Below, piece by piece: positions 10,058 to 21,829 of a stretch of DNA of 64,000 bases. Below the pieces are notes generated by a model. That model did not search any database and had not been told where the DNA came from. It saw nothing but the letters and a program-made list of their open reading frames with translations. The position numbers were made by a program, and so were the translations under genes. Source of the stretch: Fistulifera solaris (lineage: Eukaryota > Bacillariophyta > Bacillariophyceae > Naviculales > Stauroneidaceae). The stretch lies in assembly GCA_030295235.1 (NCBI GenBank), contig AP026149.1, positions 434,001-498,000 of the forward strand. Direction: 5' to 3'. Each line of letters opens with the position of its first letter. The stretch's first letter is position 1.

Positions 10058-10809
10058 TTATTCGTCTTCATCTCGCGTGACTAGAACTTGGCCGAACGTT
10101 TGTGAACCAAGAAAAGTTAGATACGACGGAACCTGGTCGGAGACAGGAAGGAATCGATTGCGAGCAGCGCACCAGTAATCGGGATGAACCCATGCTGCCT
10201 TCATTTCGGCCACAACAAGCCAATGATCTTCGTCTAAGATGGGACTATTCTGCAGTATCTGATGAATTTTGCAAGCAATAAACGCCACGCAACCTTCCAC
10301 ACCGAAAAGCGTCGAAGAAGTTTCATGGGTGGTATCAATATCACTTAATGAAATAGCTCGCAAACCGGGGATTCCTTCCGGAAAACGCGGCCTTTTTGCT
10401 TTCGTGTGTGTGGCGCGGAATCTGGCTCGTGATTCTTCGACACATGATCCGGAAATTTACTTCCGTAGGCTCCTGACACGGAACCCACTTGACGCAACAA
10501 TTTTTCCATTCCGTGTACGGGGACACTCAAAACAAAGTGTTCCTGACGCAACAAAAGAGATGCAGAATGCCGGTGTTTGTGAATACTGAACAGAAATTTT
10601 CCTTCATTATTTGTAGCCGTAAGCCAGGATAATACCATGACATTGCGAATGTCGCCACCGCCCGAACACAAGAAACAAACCGGATTGGGGTACAAGAGTC
10701 GGCTGAGTTGTTTTCCTTGTGTGAGTTTTCTCCAAGAGGTGTCTGTGTGTTGTGGTACATCGCTTTGTCGTGCGGCCTCCCCAAGTTGATCGCTTGTTGA
10801 TTGATTCAT
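10058..10809 (-). CDS. Flavin reductase-like (FMN-binding split barrel) protein, one frame break
   Basis: The ATG at 10809 begins MNQSTSDQLGEAAR. The core LLYPNPVCFLCS, then NVMVLSWLTATNNEGKFLFSIHKHRHS, then HFVLSVP is the flavin-reductase-like split barrel in which the SW(L/A)T segment binds FMN. The C-terminal half continues in another frame (GIPGLRAISLSDID, GCVAFIACKIHQIL, HWLVVAEMKAAWVHPDYW), also as expected for the family. The change lies near 10434-10439 and one added base restores 250 aa. By family knowledge these proteins bind FMN and reduce or carry flavin; the substrate is unknown. No organelle leader is visible. Confidence 0.75.
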
Positions 10810-11212
10810 TCGTTTAATCTTTTTGATGGATATTTACCGAAACAAGTACGGTAGCTCATAAATAAGTGCGCTTTTCATTATAGTTGTAATTATGTCATCA
10901 TGCGCGGTCGGCGTTTTCGTTCTATGACTCGTGACCCAGAGTCACGAGCTAAGCGGGTCTGACTTACGGGTCTGCATTGACTTTTAGTCGCCCGCCTGCT
11001 TCACCTTCAACTCATTGAAGCTTACACTTTTAGATACAGTCAAATTGAGGATGATTCACTATTATTATTATTTCATCTCGCCTCGCAAAACTCACAACAG
11101 CTCGTTTTTTTCTCCTCGAACTCGTCGTGTCTATCGACGATCATTGGCAATCAATTGCTACGTGTCATTCATCACGTGAACTACCGTACAATCTTCTAGC
11201 ATCCCCCTCAAC
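10810..11212. promoter_or_regulatory. Divergent promoter region with 8-bp palindromic arms
   Basis: The gap separates the flavin reductase-like gene (minus) from the plastid protein gene (plus). CTCGTGAC at 10928-10935 and GTCACGAG at 10941-10948 are exact inverted copies with a 5-base spacer. A nearby half-site precedes them. The arms match the TGACTC(A/G)TGA-type motif seen in other gaps. Binding by a bZIP factor is inference. Confidence 0.45.
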
Positions 11213-12247
11213 ATGAGATTCCTTCTTATACCCCTTCACTTTATATTGTTAGTCTCACCGATTGGGGCGCTGCAACAACCTGCTCCGACAACATTCACCA
11301 AAGCGTGCGCGTCGGTCGCTTTGTGCACCACAATCCTGGCGCAGACGGCTCCACCTGTTGCGGCGGACGATGGAGCATCCATTCGCGTCGAAGTCAACCG
11401 TCCTTATATTATCGAACTGCTTCGCAACAAACAAGAACGGCAGGCCTATGTCGAGAAGCTACAATTTTTAGCGGACAGTGCCAAGTATGTCTTGGAACCC
11501 ATTCTGAAGGTAGAATTGCCGACCGATACGAAAGATTTCGTCAAAGACGCTCTGCGTGGGAAGGCTGACGTCAAAGTCAATGGTTTGGATTTTGCGGTAA
11601 AAGTCGTTGCCTCGGAAAAAGGATCCGTGACGGTCCAACTGTCCAGTGATTTATTGCCGCGATTGCCGGTGGTAGGACTGCCCGGGACGTCTCCGGTCGT
11701 CAACGCGGCGTCGGAAGCAGTTTCCGAAGCGGTTTCCGATTCAACACCAGTGGTGTTGGATTTCATGCAACGCGTTCAGGCCGCACGGCAACGACAATTG
11801 CAACGACCGCCTTTCTGGACGACGCCCATCAATACCGAAAAGGTGCGATTGGATCTTTCCTTGGGAACTAAAGAAATTCATCGGGCTATAACACCACTTG
11901 ATATTGCGGGAGTTACTTCATTGGGAGTAGGAGCAGCATATGGGGCTTCATATTGGTATTATTTGGAGCTACAAAGTGCGGAAGAACGAGCATCGGCAGA
12001 GAAGAAACAGAAAGCTGCCGAAAGGAAGAAGGTAGCGTCTGCAGCAGAAGCTATTGTTGAAGGAGCAAAACCACCAAAACCCGCTGATGTTAAGAAGGCG
12101 CCCAAGAAAGTTGTGAAAAAGGAGAAAATCGAAGTCGTTGCTGCTGCTACTAGCACCGTCGAACCACCACTCCTACAAACGCGAGTCCGACGATCATTTG
12201 GTCAAAAAAGACTAGGATTTATGAGAAGATTGCTTAAACGATCTTAA
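11213..12247 (+). CDS. Plastid-targeted protein of unknown function
   Basis: This is an intact 344-residue frame. A signal peptide (MRFLLIPLHFILLVSPIGA) is followed by LQQPAPTTFTKACASV, which fits a diatom bipartite plastid leader, and then by a second hydrophobic stretch ending near APPVAAD that could direct thylakoid import. The central region (residues 60-160) alternates helices and strands without a motif I recognise. One hydrophobic segment near residue 235 (LDIAGVTSLGVGAAYGASYWYYL) precedes a Lys/Ala-rich coil and a basic end. I infer a plastid membrane-associated protein. Function is unknown. Confidence 0.75.
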   Translation: MRFLLIPLHFILLVSPIGALQQPAPTTFTKACASVALCTTILAQTAPPVAADDGASIRVEVNRPYIIELLRNKQERQAYVEKLQFLADSAKYVLEPILKVELPTDTKDFVKDALRGKADVKVNGLDFAVKVVASEKGSVTVQLSSDLLPRLPVVGLPGTSPVVNAASEAVSEAVSDSTPVVLDFMQRVQAARQRQLQRPPFWTTPINTEKVRLDLSLGTKEIHRAITPLDIAGVTSLGVGAAYGASYWYYLELQSAEERASAEKKQKAAERKKVASAAEAIVEGAKPPKPADVKKAPKKVVKKEKIEVVAAATSTVEPPLLQTRVRRSFGQKRLGFMRRLLKRS

Positions 12248-12626
12248 TCCATATAATAATCAATTTTATTAATTCATGAAGTAGATTGAAATGCACCTTA
12301 ATTGAATTCGTCCAAGGGAGACTCGGTCAGGAACCGCGGACTCTGAAGTAACTCCTATTTTACGCAAGTACTTACACCCCGATGTTCAATTTTCTTACCT
12401 CATTCACAGCTAGTCAAGGTAACAAAGCGCTGTCACTGCGTTGCTGACGAAGACTGTTCCAATACACTATCTTCTCGACAAAAGCCTTCGAATGTGTTGG
12501 CTTAGTATTTCACTATAGGCCGAAGTGTAAGCTACCTTGCATCACGACTGCATTTTAGTCATGAGTGACAATAACTTTTGGCAAAAAAATGTAGCCGCGT
12601 AAAATGGAATTGATCACGAAAGGCAA
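12248..12626. other. Intergenic, probable promoter of J-domain gene
   Basis: No gene is seen. An AGTCATGAGTGAC motif lies at 12557-12569, about 60 bases upstream of the next start codon. Confidence 0.4.
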
Positions 12627-13775
12627 ATGTTTTGCCTCGTTGACTATGAAATGCGCCGACTTTCTACATTGTATTCCGTTTTATGGCTATTCTTCAGCAA
12701 TTTTCCGCTCATATTCGCAAATAGGGGCTTGAATCCGTATCGCGTTTTAGGTGTTTCGGAGAATTCTTCGCAAGATGAAATTAAACGTCAGTATCGAGCG
12801 TTGTGTCTAAAGTATCATCCCGATAAGAATACAAAACGATCTACGTCCGAGCGAAAGGCTGTAGAAACTAAATTTAAGCAGCTTCAAGAAGCTTATTCAC
12901 TAATTGGGACCGCTGAGGGGCGTCGAAAATGGAATCTCCGGCAAGCCACGCCGTTTGCCTCCTCATTTTCTTCGACTGCGCCAAGCCAGAATCAGTATTT
13001 CAAGAACTATCAAGACGATGACTTTTTCGCACAAGCCTTTCGATCGTATCCATCACGAACTGGGTACGGACCCACACATCGATTCTATACGACACGTGCC
13101 TTTGGACGAGAATTAGGTGGAGAGTTTTGGAGCCCCTCGGGGTTGAAATCGGTATACGAGCAGCGTGTTCCTATGTCTCTGTACGATCTTTACAACGGAG
13201 TTTCCAAAGCTAAGTTTCGTTTACGAGAAAATGCTTTTACGCGCAGTTGCGCCGCATTTCGGGGTGGTATCGGTTACGCCATTTTGTATCAGAGCTTGCT
13301 TTTCGTCATTCCACTGTGGCGGATGACGAATCGGTGGATTGCGCTACCGACAGCATTAGCAATTTTTTACCAGCAACTACCCAAGCCATTTGAGCACAAG
13401 CCATTTGAAGCGGAGATACAAGCTGGATATAAAGCTGGTACGAGACTCACTTTTCAACCAACAGACCCTCGTATACAAGTCGTTTTTATTCTAGAAGAAG
13501 AAAAGCACCCCTTGTATCGAAGAATGGGTGATGATTTGTATGCCGAGTACACACTTTCGCATACCGAGGCGAAAAATGGCTGCACAGTGTCAATAGAAAC
13601 GCTTGGCGCCACGGAATCATCCATCGAGATTGTCTTGGAACCGGATGCGATTCAGAGGACAGGGCAGACGCTAGTCATCAAAGGACAAGGATGGCCACGT
13701 CGCAAAACAGCTGATTTCGGTGATTTGGTGGTACATTTCACTTTAGTTAAGTCAAAAAGGAAAACGAGGACTTAG
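12627..13775 (+). CDS. J-domain (DnaJ/Hsp40) protein with signal peptide
   Basis: The intact frame gives 382 aa. A hydrophobic leader (YSVLWLFFSNFPLIFA) precedes a complete J domain, residues about 37-100: NPYRVLGVSENSSQDEIKRQ, then YHPDKN with the essential HPD triad, then FKQLQEAYSLIG. There is no Gly/Phe-rich block in the usual sense and no CxxCxGxG zinc fingers. The C-terminal 150 residues (from about 230) end with a substrate-binding-like beta domain (VIKGQGWPRRKTADFGDLVVHF), similar to class II DnaJ C-termini. I infer an ER-lumenal or secretory-route co-chaperone of Hsp70. A second in-frame Met (MRRLSTLYSV) may be the true start. Confidence 0.85.
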   Translation: MFCLVDYEMRRLSTLYSVLWLFFSNFPLIFANRGLNPYRVLGVSENSSQDEIKRQYRALCLKYHPDKNTKRSTSERKAVETKFKQLQEAYSLIGTAEGRRKWNLRQATPFASSFSSTAPSQNQYFKNYQDDDFFAQAFRSYPSRTGYGPTHRFYTTRAFGRELGGEFWSPSGLKSVYEQRVPMSLYDLYNGVSKAKFRLRENAFTRSCAAFRGGIGYAILYQSLLFVIPLWRMTNRWIALPTALAIFYQQLPKPFEHKPFEAEIQAGYKAGTRLTFQPTDPRIQVVFILEEEKHPLYRRMGDDLYAEYTLSHTEAKNGCTVSIETLGATESSIEIVLEPDAIQRTGQTLVIKGQGWPRRKTADFGDLVVHFTLVKSKRKTRT

Positions 13776-13784
13776 AGATGATTT

Positions 13785-13985
13785 GCAAAGAGATGTAAGA
13801 ATGGCTGCTCGATTCCAATCGAAACGCTGAGTGCCGCAAACTCGTTTGTAGTCGTTTTGCAGCCTGATGATACATGATACCAGGTATTCTTTGAAAAATG
13901 GGTCAGACGCTGGTAATAAAAGGATACCGAGTAGGGGTAGCCGCATCGTAAAACAGCTGATTTCGGCGATTTGGTCATGCAGTTT
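13785..13985 (+). pseudogene. Decayed duplicate of the J-domain gene 3' end
   Basis: Directly after the stop codon, this stretch repeats the last ~190 coding bases of the preceding gene in order with many changes. Examples are AATGGCTGC, CAATCGAAACGCT, GGTCAGACGCTGGTAAT and AAAACAGCTGATTTCGGCGA. It has no usable frame. Relative to the original it carries an insertion containing ATACCAGGTAT (13877-13887). Confidence 0.75.
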
Positions 13986-14522
13986 GAAGCTGGTAGATCA
14001 GTAAATAAATGATTCTTGGGGCAACGATACGCTCTGACTTGTAGGCGAAAGCTTTTTGTTGAAGCAATCTCTCGCTGTGGCTCTTGCAAGTTTCGTAGGT
14101 AAACAAATAATCCGGAAAGAGTTTCGAGGTAAACTGAATGCAAAACTGCGATGTGAGTTGCACATCCTTTTAAATCAACGGATCAACGGACAATATGCCC
14201 GGATCGAGATCGATACATAAACTGCGATGAGAGTCGCACAGCCTCCAATCAACGGAATAGGGCGAAATGTCAACGATGCCATTTCCCTTCTTCCTGAACA
14301 TGCCTCACTCAGCACGATTAGTCTATGCTTCTTCAAATTTTCTTTATCGAGTCTTTGTGAGTGGTCAAGGCTGACAATAATGACGACGAAGCTACTTGGT
14401 ATAGAATTAGAACGACTTATAATTGTGGCACAGCATTACTTCTTCATATGAAAATGTGCAAATGTTCTCACTGATTACACCTTTCAGACATAAATTGACA
14501 TAAACAACGACATGAGTTCCTC
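13986..14522. other. Intergenic with an imperfect 40-bp direct repeat
   Basis: AAACTGCGATGTGAGTTGCA at 14143 and AAACTGCGATGAGAGTCGCA at 14219 begin two imperfect copies, each ending AATCAACGGA. Nothing coding is supported; the gap is the converging 3' region of the J-domain gene and the RND protein gene. Confidence 0.5.
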
Positions 14523-17500
14523 CTATTCATCATCTTTATCTTCGGCATCGGTCCCATCCTCAACTTCCCCTTGGGTGTCTCTTGCAGCATCATTTTCATC
14601 TTGACTGGGGGTCACTTCCTCACTTTCAACATCTTTGACTTCATCACTTTGTGGTGCCGCCTCGGTCGAATCTCCCATTTTTAAGATGTCAAAATCCAAG
14701 TAGCACAGAATAACCGGCACGAACCAGCAGCCCATAAAATATGTGACGAACATGACGATTAGAAGTGGCTTGAAGAAAAATTTCAAGTTGAACTCGAATT
14801 CCGTGAAAGCCAAGCAGATTACCCCTATCGTTGATGAAACAAAAGACATGAACATGGGGAGCATGAGTGCCTTCATTGCGTGCTCTACTCGATCAACGCT
14901 TGACTTGATCTTGTTGGTTGCGCGCATCCAGCGAGAGACGGTGTGCACAGAGTATTCGACAGCAAAGCCGACCGATAGAACGAACGACATCATCGAAAAG
15001 CCCGTCAAGTTCACCCCAATCAGGCTTGAAATACCAACGACTGGAACTAGCGTAAAGATAATGGTGGTGAGAATCAGCAACGACCCGACGAGGCTAGCAA
15101 CGAATGCCTTTCCCGCAGAATGTTGACTATGCAAAAACGTTCCAAGGAGAAAGAAGAAGGCAATGACAAATCCTGCAGCCGACGCATATCCCCCCAATTC
15201 GCACAGTACTGGGAAGAGCTCTTCGTACTGAGACCAGTAGTCGTAAGGAATGCCAGTCATCCAGCAATGAATATCTTCATTCTTGTCGCAAATCTCTCGA
15301 GTCTGCTTGATCATGCTCAACGTATCCTCGTGGCTGAACAAGTTAAAAGCAAACATAGAGGGACCAAAAGTCATAGGAAGAGGGTAGATGAGCTCGGCGT
15401 CGTTGAAAAGACACCGTCACAAGGCTTCGATGTCGCAGTATCGGGTTCAGCAAGAAGATTTCCTCCGTCGCCAGTGATATTGCGCCATCTTGTGAGACAG
15501 AACACCCACTTGTCGTCTGACCACCCATCTATGACCGGACAAAAAGTCTGATTTCCGGCAGAGTCTAGCGAAAGCCCTAGTTTTTCCAGATCAGACTCAA
15601 ACATTTCTTGACCTGGACGACAGATTCCGCCCTCATACGAAACACATGAATCGTCGATCAAAGGCCGGATGTTCTTTACACGCAAACCGAGATCATTTGG
15701 AACCCATGTACCAGAGCAAGTACTTTCTGCATCACCATCCTTGAATACTTGATCTGAACCACAAGCGCGAATATCGAAGTCTTGACGGTCGAAATTGTCA
15801 CTACAGTGACCTGTTGTCCAAAGAGCAAAATCTGCCATCCAAAGCTGTTTGGTGTCGATCTGGGCCACGTACTGCGAATCGACAACATCCTCGAACTGCT
15901 TGATCATGCCCATTTGTATGTTCGGATTCTTGTAATCGATAGGACCCCATCTAATTCCAATGGACCAAGATGCCAATTCTTCGGTTCGTAGCTCAGCCCA
16001 TAGACCTGCTGGATTAGACTTCGGAAAGAAGTCCTCAAGACCTAGTCCTATGTGTCTATCCTGAACACCCCATATCCCAATGGCAAATGTCGCCAAAGCC
16101 ATGCCGACAATGACGGCGTGCACAACAGAGCGAACGCCGCGGTTTGTCGAGAACAGAATTTTCTTGTAGAAGGAGTCATAGAGCACAGTTTGACGGAAGT
16201 CTTCATGCGCGACGTGACTTTCTTGACCCGACTCGTTTTTTATGCAAAAAGAATGTCTGCCCTGCCCTCTTTTTGTCGCATCATGTCGTAGTAGCAATAT
16301 GCAGGAAAGCAAAACATCACAGATATATACAACGCAATGATACAGTAGCAAGCTACTCGGGCAGTTAGGTAGACCGCTGGAATATCGGAGACGTTAAGTA
16401 TGGCAAACATTGAGGCATTCATCAAGGAAGTCATGGTAACTGGAATGGTCACTTCATGCATTGCGGCAAGCCAGTTTTTGTCTTTGTAACCACGCTGCTG
16501 TTTTATCGCAAGGAGAATGATGTAGACATCATCTACTCCAAGCCCTATGATAACAAAAGGCAGGGTCCAAGCGATTGACTACAACAAGGAGAAATATTTA
16601 GTGGTTTGGACTTTCGAGAGAGTTCACAACATTTCGATTTTCCAACTTACCACATTGATTTTAATACCGATCAATAAACTGAATCCGAGCGCAGCAAAAT
16701 AAGAAAGCACGACAAGCGTCACGCCGATGAGCGTGACCAGAACTCGCGACTCTACGGCGTCCGATGAAATTAGGCAAAATGCCGAAAAGACGGCGACCAA
16801 AACAATAGCAATGAAAGTCAGCCGAGTGTTGTCGAGACTGATATCTTCTAACATGCGACCTGTTGATCCAACCACATCTCCGCTATCATCAAAGAATCCC
16901 ACAAACTGAACGTCTCCTGCTTGGCTGTCGTCCCAACCCTCTACCCACGACTCTTCCATGGCCTCTTTATACATGAAAAGTATCTCTTCGGCATCTTCCT
17001 TGGTGATATCAACTGTGCCACCTGGACGATTACAGTTCTTGACTCGCTGAACAATATCCTTAGGAAGGAGAGCAGCATAAATTGACTGGAGAACTCGTAC
17101 TTCCGTCAAAGGATTCTCTTGGTCATACTCTCCGACGCCAGGCGTAGCACCCCCAATCAGAAGGTTTCTGTCGACGGGCCCTAATGAAGTTCCCTCATCG
17201 ATATTGAACACTTCTCGTGACGCTCCTTTCAGGATGCTTTCGTCAGACTGATTTGTAAACGAGAACCTTGACCCGCCGAGTGTATATCCACAGCCGGCTC
17301 CTGTCGTCCAAGAATAGGGGTCGTCTTCACCTTGTTTGACATCCAAGAAGGCTGGAGAAGAAATCAGCAGATCGTACCACATTCGTGCAAAATGTTGCTT
17401 ACTGTACTCTGTACCGGAAGCACCAGGATTTTGAAAGCTTGGAACATTAAAAGGAGTGCACCAGGATTGCGAAACTTGCGTTGCTGCTCCAGCTGATTGG

Positions 17501-19105
17501 GTATCAAACGCCTCGCTAGGAGTGTCGGATCCTGGAAGAGGCTCGTTTGCGCAAACTGCGTACAAACACTAATTAGCAACAGTTCGGCTATGATCGACAT
17601 CCCAATGTATACCCTTACCTGTTCCCTCATTAGCCGGAGTCAGACTAGCCATGAACCACGAATAGACCGGATCAACAGCAACCATCGTCTGCCATTCCGC
17701 TGAGTCGGGGTCGGCAAATCCATCCTGCGTGAATACGGGACTCCAAGCTGCATCTTTGCCGTAATTTGCAGCATCAATGTACATCGAAGAGCTGAATGGC
17801 TCTCCGCTCATGTCAACACCCGAGCCCGAGACAGGAAACAAAGAATCTGAATTAGTCTGGCCGAACATGCTACCTCCTGTAGCGGCGTTTGACCAGAAGG
17901 GGGAACGGAGCGCCTGCTCCATTCAGAGAACTAAAGGGACCGTCGGCATGGTTCAAAAGCGCCTGTTTGGCAACGTCTTCGGTAACGTCTGCGGCACGAG
18001 ACGGGCAAGTTAAGCCTAGCGTATCTGCAGCTCCTTGACACGCTTCGATGAGCGGATCAAAGAGAGCATAGTTTTCCACGTAACCACTAGCTCCGAGCTC
18101 GCTGTATAAACTACGTAACACGAGGTACTTGTAAAACTCGGCCACATCGTCGGCGGTGACGCTCGAGGCAAGCTCGTCAAGCTTTGCTGAGAGATCGTCG
18201 AGTTCAGCCTTCTTGGCAGCATTTCCCTCCCCCAAAGAAGCGCTGTGACGTTTTAATTCTGCACTTAAGACAGTAAAGGTAGGCTGCACAAGTGCGTGCA
18301 TACCTGCAATCTTCTCGTCGTAGGTTGCTTCAATGCACATGCGGCATGGGTGATTCATTTCCATATTTCCGATATCAGCGAACAGAGCGAGAGGATTAGT
18401 GGCACGACCGAGCAACACCGTAAAGCACTCGGAACGGCAATCTTGTGTCATAACTCCAAAGCGAGGGACACGCGGAGAGACAAGACCTCTCTGAATGGCG
18501 AGATACCAAGCAGCTCGATCCAACGGAGTGAACGTCCAGCGAGCTTCTTCAAACAAATCCATGGGGGACAAGCGGAGGCAGGGAAATTGGTAGGGAGCCT
18601 CATTGACAGCGCACAAGTCGTCCCACGTATACTCAACGCCCTTGTAGGTGATCTGTGGTGATTTTCAGCATAGCATTAGTATACAATGGCATTCGTCGTT
18701 TCCATGCCTCACAAGTACTTACTGTCGTGTTTTCGGTGGCTTCCATTCGGGCACGAATCTCTTCCAGACGATCTTTCGTCAATATATTCTTGTTGTCACG
18801 CGAAACAGATAGTGCTGCAAATGTCGATGCGCCCAAGTCGTCTGCCCCGTAGCTTTTCGCATAATCTTGATCTTTTGCGTAGTCGCCGTTTCGTGGAATC
18901 CAGATGTTAGCAACCTTGTCTTCAACACGATCCTCCACCGTCCATCCAAATCCAATCAAGAACGCAAAGGCAATGGGAACCATAACCAAAAGGGAATGGG
19001 GTACTTCAACATGAAGTGAAAGAACCGATTGCTTTCTTTACGTACATCCTCATTTTCGTCGACAACTTGCTTCACCGAGCTTTCTTCTTGTGAAGACGAC
19101 GACAT
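14523..19105 (-). CDS. Patched/NPC1-like RND membrane protein, four exons
   Basis: Exons are 18723-19105, 17619-18652, 16651-17555 and 14523-16578, joined by GT-AG introns of 70, 63 and 72 bases. Start is MSSSSQEESSVK. The architecture is that of the Patched/Dispatched/NPC1 superfamily: an N-terminal span, a large Cys-bearing extracytosolic domain, a sterol-sensing-type bundle containing FVIIGLGVDDVYIILLA, a second large loop, and a second bundle with GFAVEYSVHTVSRW. The C-tail is acidic. Family members move sterols or other lipids across membranes using ion gradients. The frame changes at four homopolymers (plus strand 18988-18991, 17899-17903, 16246-16250, 15406-15409); one-base corrections give 1459 aa exactly in frame through all splice junctions. 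Confidence 0.82.
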
Positions 19106-19833
19106 GCTTCGGTGCCGGCAAACTACGATCAATTACTTCTTTCTTTTTTACTTGCTTTCAGTCTAATGCTTGGGTTCAGCAAAGGCTGCTTGCGTTTTAT
19201 GATAAAGGAAAAGATATCAAAGTGAATAAAGTTTCACAGAAGGTAAAGTGTCAAGTGTCAAAAAAAGGTAAAGCAAAGACGACGGCACGAAAGGTCGAAG
19301 CCAAAAACTGTAACCAACAGTAGTTTTTATTACTTTGTGTAGGATAGTAATCCGCAAACGCTATTTGGACATAGGCAGCGAATGCATTCTTTGCACCTCA
19401 TATTGTGGTAGTACTCAATGTCCTATACAGCTTTTTAATCACGTATCCATGCCGCATACTGATTCACTATGAATTGGAAGATCCAAACACGAGTCGAGTG
19501 TTGACTGCCAAACCGGTCCCGGTTCCCGGTTCGCTGCCAGATGTCCACATGGGACTCAGACCTTTAACGAGCAGAGTGACGCAACTCAGTATACGACTTA
19601 AAGTGAAAAAGCGGTTAACGTGCAGTTACACTAAGAGCGTTGGATTGGAAGCATTTGGCAAAACCCGATGAAAAGAAATCGAGCATGGTGAACGAGACGA
19701 TGAGGGGAAGGGCGGAAAATTCTCGAAGAGAAATGATTCGCGATAGTCGGTCAGAATAAACGGACCCATTAGGCAGTGATCGATTACTCAGGCAGAAGGA
19801 TAGACCCATTTTTCGACACTTCTCGGAATAATA
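19106..19833. other. Intergenic, divergent promoter region
   Basis: This 730-base gap between divergent genes shows no supported gene. A 77-residue Lys-rich plus-strand frame (19090-19323) overlaps the RND gene's first codons and looks spurious. A GGTCCCGGTTCCCGGTTC stretch at about 19515 is a loose relative of the GGTACC blocks. Confidence 0.35.
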
Positions 19834-20376
19834 ATGACGTTTGAACTCACGGACGAGATGCACATTTTTATCCCGCGTTTGGTAGCAAGAGAGACTATGA
19901 TCGCTATAGTCAGTCTCGTCAATGATGTGTACGATGTTGCGGAAGAAAATATGTGGAAGGAAAATGGCGTCCGCACAAATCTCTTGGAAATCGAGTCTTT
20001 AATCCAAGAAAGACGACTCATGGTCGTCGAACGAGACAAGAAAATCATCGGACTTGTGAAATTAAGCAAGATTGACGAAGAAACGGGTGAACTGGGAATG
20101 CTCGTGGTGGATCAGAGCGCGAGAAGGCAAAACTTGGGTCGAAGACTGGTCGAATCCGCCGAGGTGTGGGCGAAAGGTGAAGGCTTCCACACATTGCAAT
20201 TGCAACTTCTAACACCACGAACTTGGAAGCACCCAACGAAAGAATTTCTCAAAGAATGGTATTCCAGAATGGGATATACTCCTCAATGCACCGCTTCTTT
20301 TGAAGAAGATTATCCTTATCTCGTCGATTTATTGGCGTGCGAGTGCGACTTGACAACCTGGACCAAAGCTCTCTAG
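19834..20376 (+). CDS. GNAT-family N-acetyltransferase
   Basis: The intact frame gives 180 aa. Strand and helix order fits the GNAT fold: LMVVERDKKIIGLVKLSKID, then ETGELGMLVVDQSARRQNLG with the acetyl-CoA loop as QSARRQNLGRRLVE (Q/R-x-x-G-x-G/A-like, here RRQNLGRR), then LQLQLLTPRTW and a C-terminal FLKEWYSRMGYTPQ. The substrate is unknown. There is no targeting leader, so a cytosolic enzyme is likely. Confidence 0.85.
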   Translation: MTFELTDEMHIFIPRLVARETMIAIVSLVNDVYDVAEENMWKENGVRTNLLEIESLIQERRLMVVERDKKIIGLVKLSKIDEETGELGMLVVDQSARRQNLGRRLVESAEVWAKGEGFHTLQLQLLTPRTWKHPTKEFLKEWYSRMGYTPQCTASFEEDYPYLVDLLACECDLTTWTKAL

Positions 20377-20480
20377 TATTTACGGTACGATACACAACTT
20401 ACAAAAGTCACCATTTACCAGCGAGTATATAAATCTAAAGAAAGTCGTCTTTACGGCATTTAACAAAGCCTGTATGGTCC

Positions 20481-21547
20481 TTATTGTTGATAATTTAGTT
20501 GCTGCCGCTCTATGGCAAATCGCGACAGTCCTTTTGATTGGGGCTTATTGTTTCCAGCCCCTACAATAGGTCGTGAAGAATTTCGTGCGAGGGAAGCTAC
20601 GGAACTTTGGCCGATGCGAGGTATTTCTCGGATTTCATTCGCATTGTCACCAAACCGCACCCGTGGAGTCGTCGCCACCTTGTTTTGCGACTCCTCGACT
20701 TTGTCTCGTGTACCGTGTTCCTGAATGACACCCGAAAACACGCTTTTGGAAATGGGTTTTGCAGGGACTGGTGCGATCCTCTTATCCTTGTTGGTATCGG
20801 TTGATTGGATAAGTGTCTCGGATAAATCATTGCGTCCTCCTCCGTCTGACTTATCTGCCGGAGCGACGACTGGTTTCTTTTTAGTTTTGGAGGTTGTATT
20901 CAGAAACCCTTTGTTCCAACCACTCTTTTGATTGCTCTTCTTCATGACTTTGGATGCGGGCGGTCTAGATTCGTCCTCTTCTAAACGAGCCAGTTCTTCC
21001 AATCGAGCCGCCAAGGCATCGTATTCTCCATCCGACAAGGGTTTGAGAGAAGAAACGGGGATTTCTTCGACCGATTCTCCCGCGGAAGAGGATGCTGTTG
21101 TCACGGCGGGTGGTAACGTCTCCTCTTGAACGACTTCGGGATGTTGACGGAGATACTCCAAATGTTGTGATACATTGACGGCTTCGGCTTTGAGTTCATT
21201 TCCGGATGAATCGATTTCTTCACGAATTTCGAAATATGGTAAAATGTTGTTGCGATGGCTAGTTGGCCGGGTTCCCTTGGAAGGTGGAGCCTTTTGCGGT
21301 TTGAGATTTGATCCATTTCGTCTTGCAGTCGATCTAACGCTTCTGTTCTCGATATAGTGATAGCATCCGTTACCCCGCTGCTTTTTGCTGGAACGAATGT
21401 GACGATTTCCTCTTCTCCATCGGGTTGTAAAAAACCTGGAACAAAGGCTTTCGGTCCCAAAGGCACCAGCACGGATCGACCCGATAAAGGTTGACGCAGT
21501 TGATCACGAACATCACGTAGTTGTTCGAACGTTAAGGGATTTGTCAT
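20481..21547 (-). CDS. URI1: URI-like unconventional prefoldin, one frame break
   Basis: The ATG at 21547 begins MTNPLTFEQLRDVRDQL. An alpha-prefoldin core follows: first helix, beta-hairpin segment VLVPLGPKAFVPGFLQP, and a helix EALDRLQDEMDQISNRK. The C-terminal half has a helix (LSDGEYDALAARLEELARLEE), a Lys-rich linker and KPISKSVFSGVIQEHG, which resembles the short FSGxI(V)E box of URI proteins. The two halves are in different frames. The change sits in the coding A run at plus-strand 21292-21295, and one added A gives 355 aa. By family knowledge URI binds RPB5 and the R2TP complex in RNA polymerase assembly and TOR signalling. Confidence 0.72.
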
Positions 21548-21829
21548 AGCTGTGGCGATTCACTACACACCCGACGAGCACTCGCTACGATAAAATACAA
21601 GAAGAAATAATGGCTTGAAACAATCAATTAGGATAGGGCATAATTCTCGTAATGAAGGAATGAAATGAATCAATGGTGATAAGGCAGGGAAGACTGTATT
21701 TTTGGGACAGGCGGTTCGGGACTGATTGGTCGTGACTGACGTCGGTCGAAACAAATAATGGTTGATAGCGTTCAGATGAACGCCATATTGTTTAAATTGA
21801 AAACAAAAGGCTTTCAAAAATATTGGAAT

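Noticed and set aside
15371-19105. Programmed frameshifting in the RND gene
   Set aside because: Four separate changes in different homopolymers and in both directions do not fit a programmed site with stimulatory structure.
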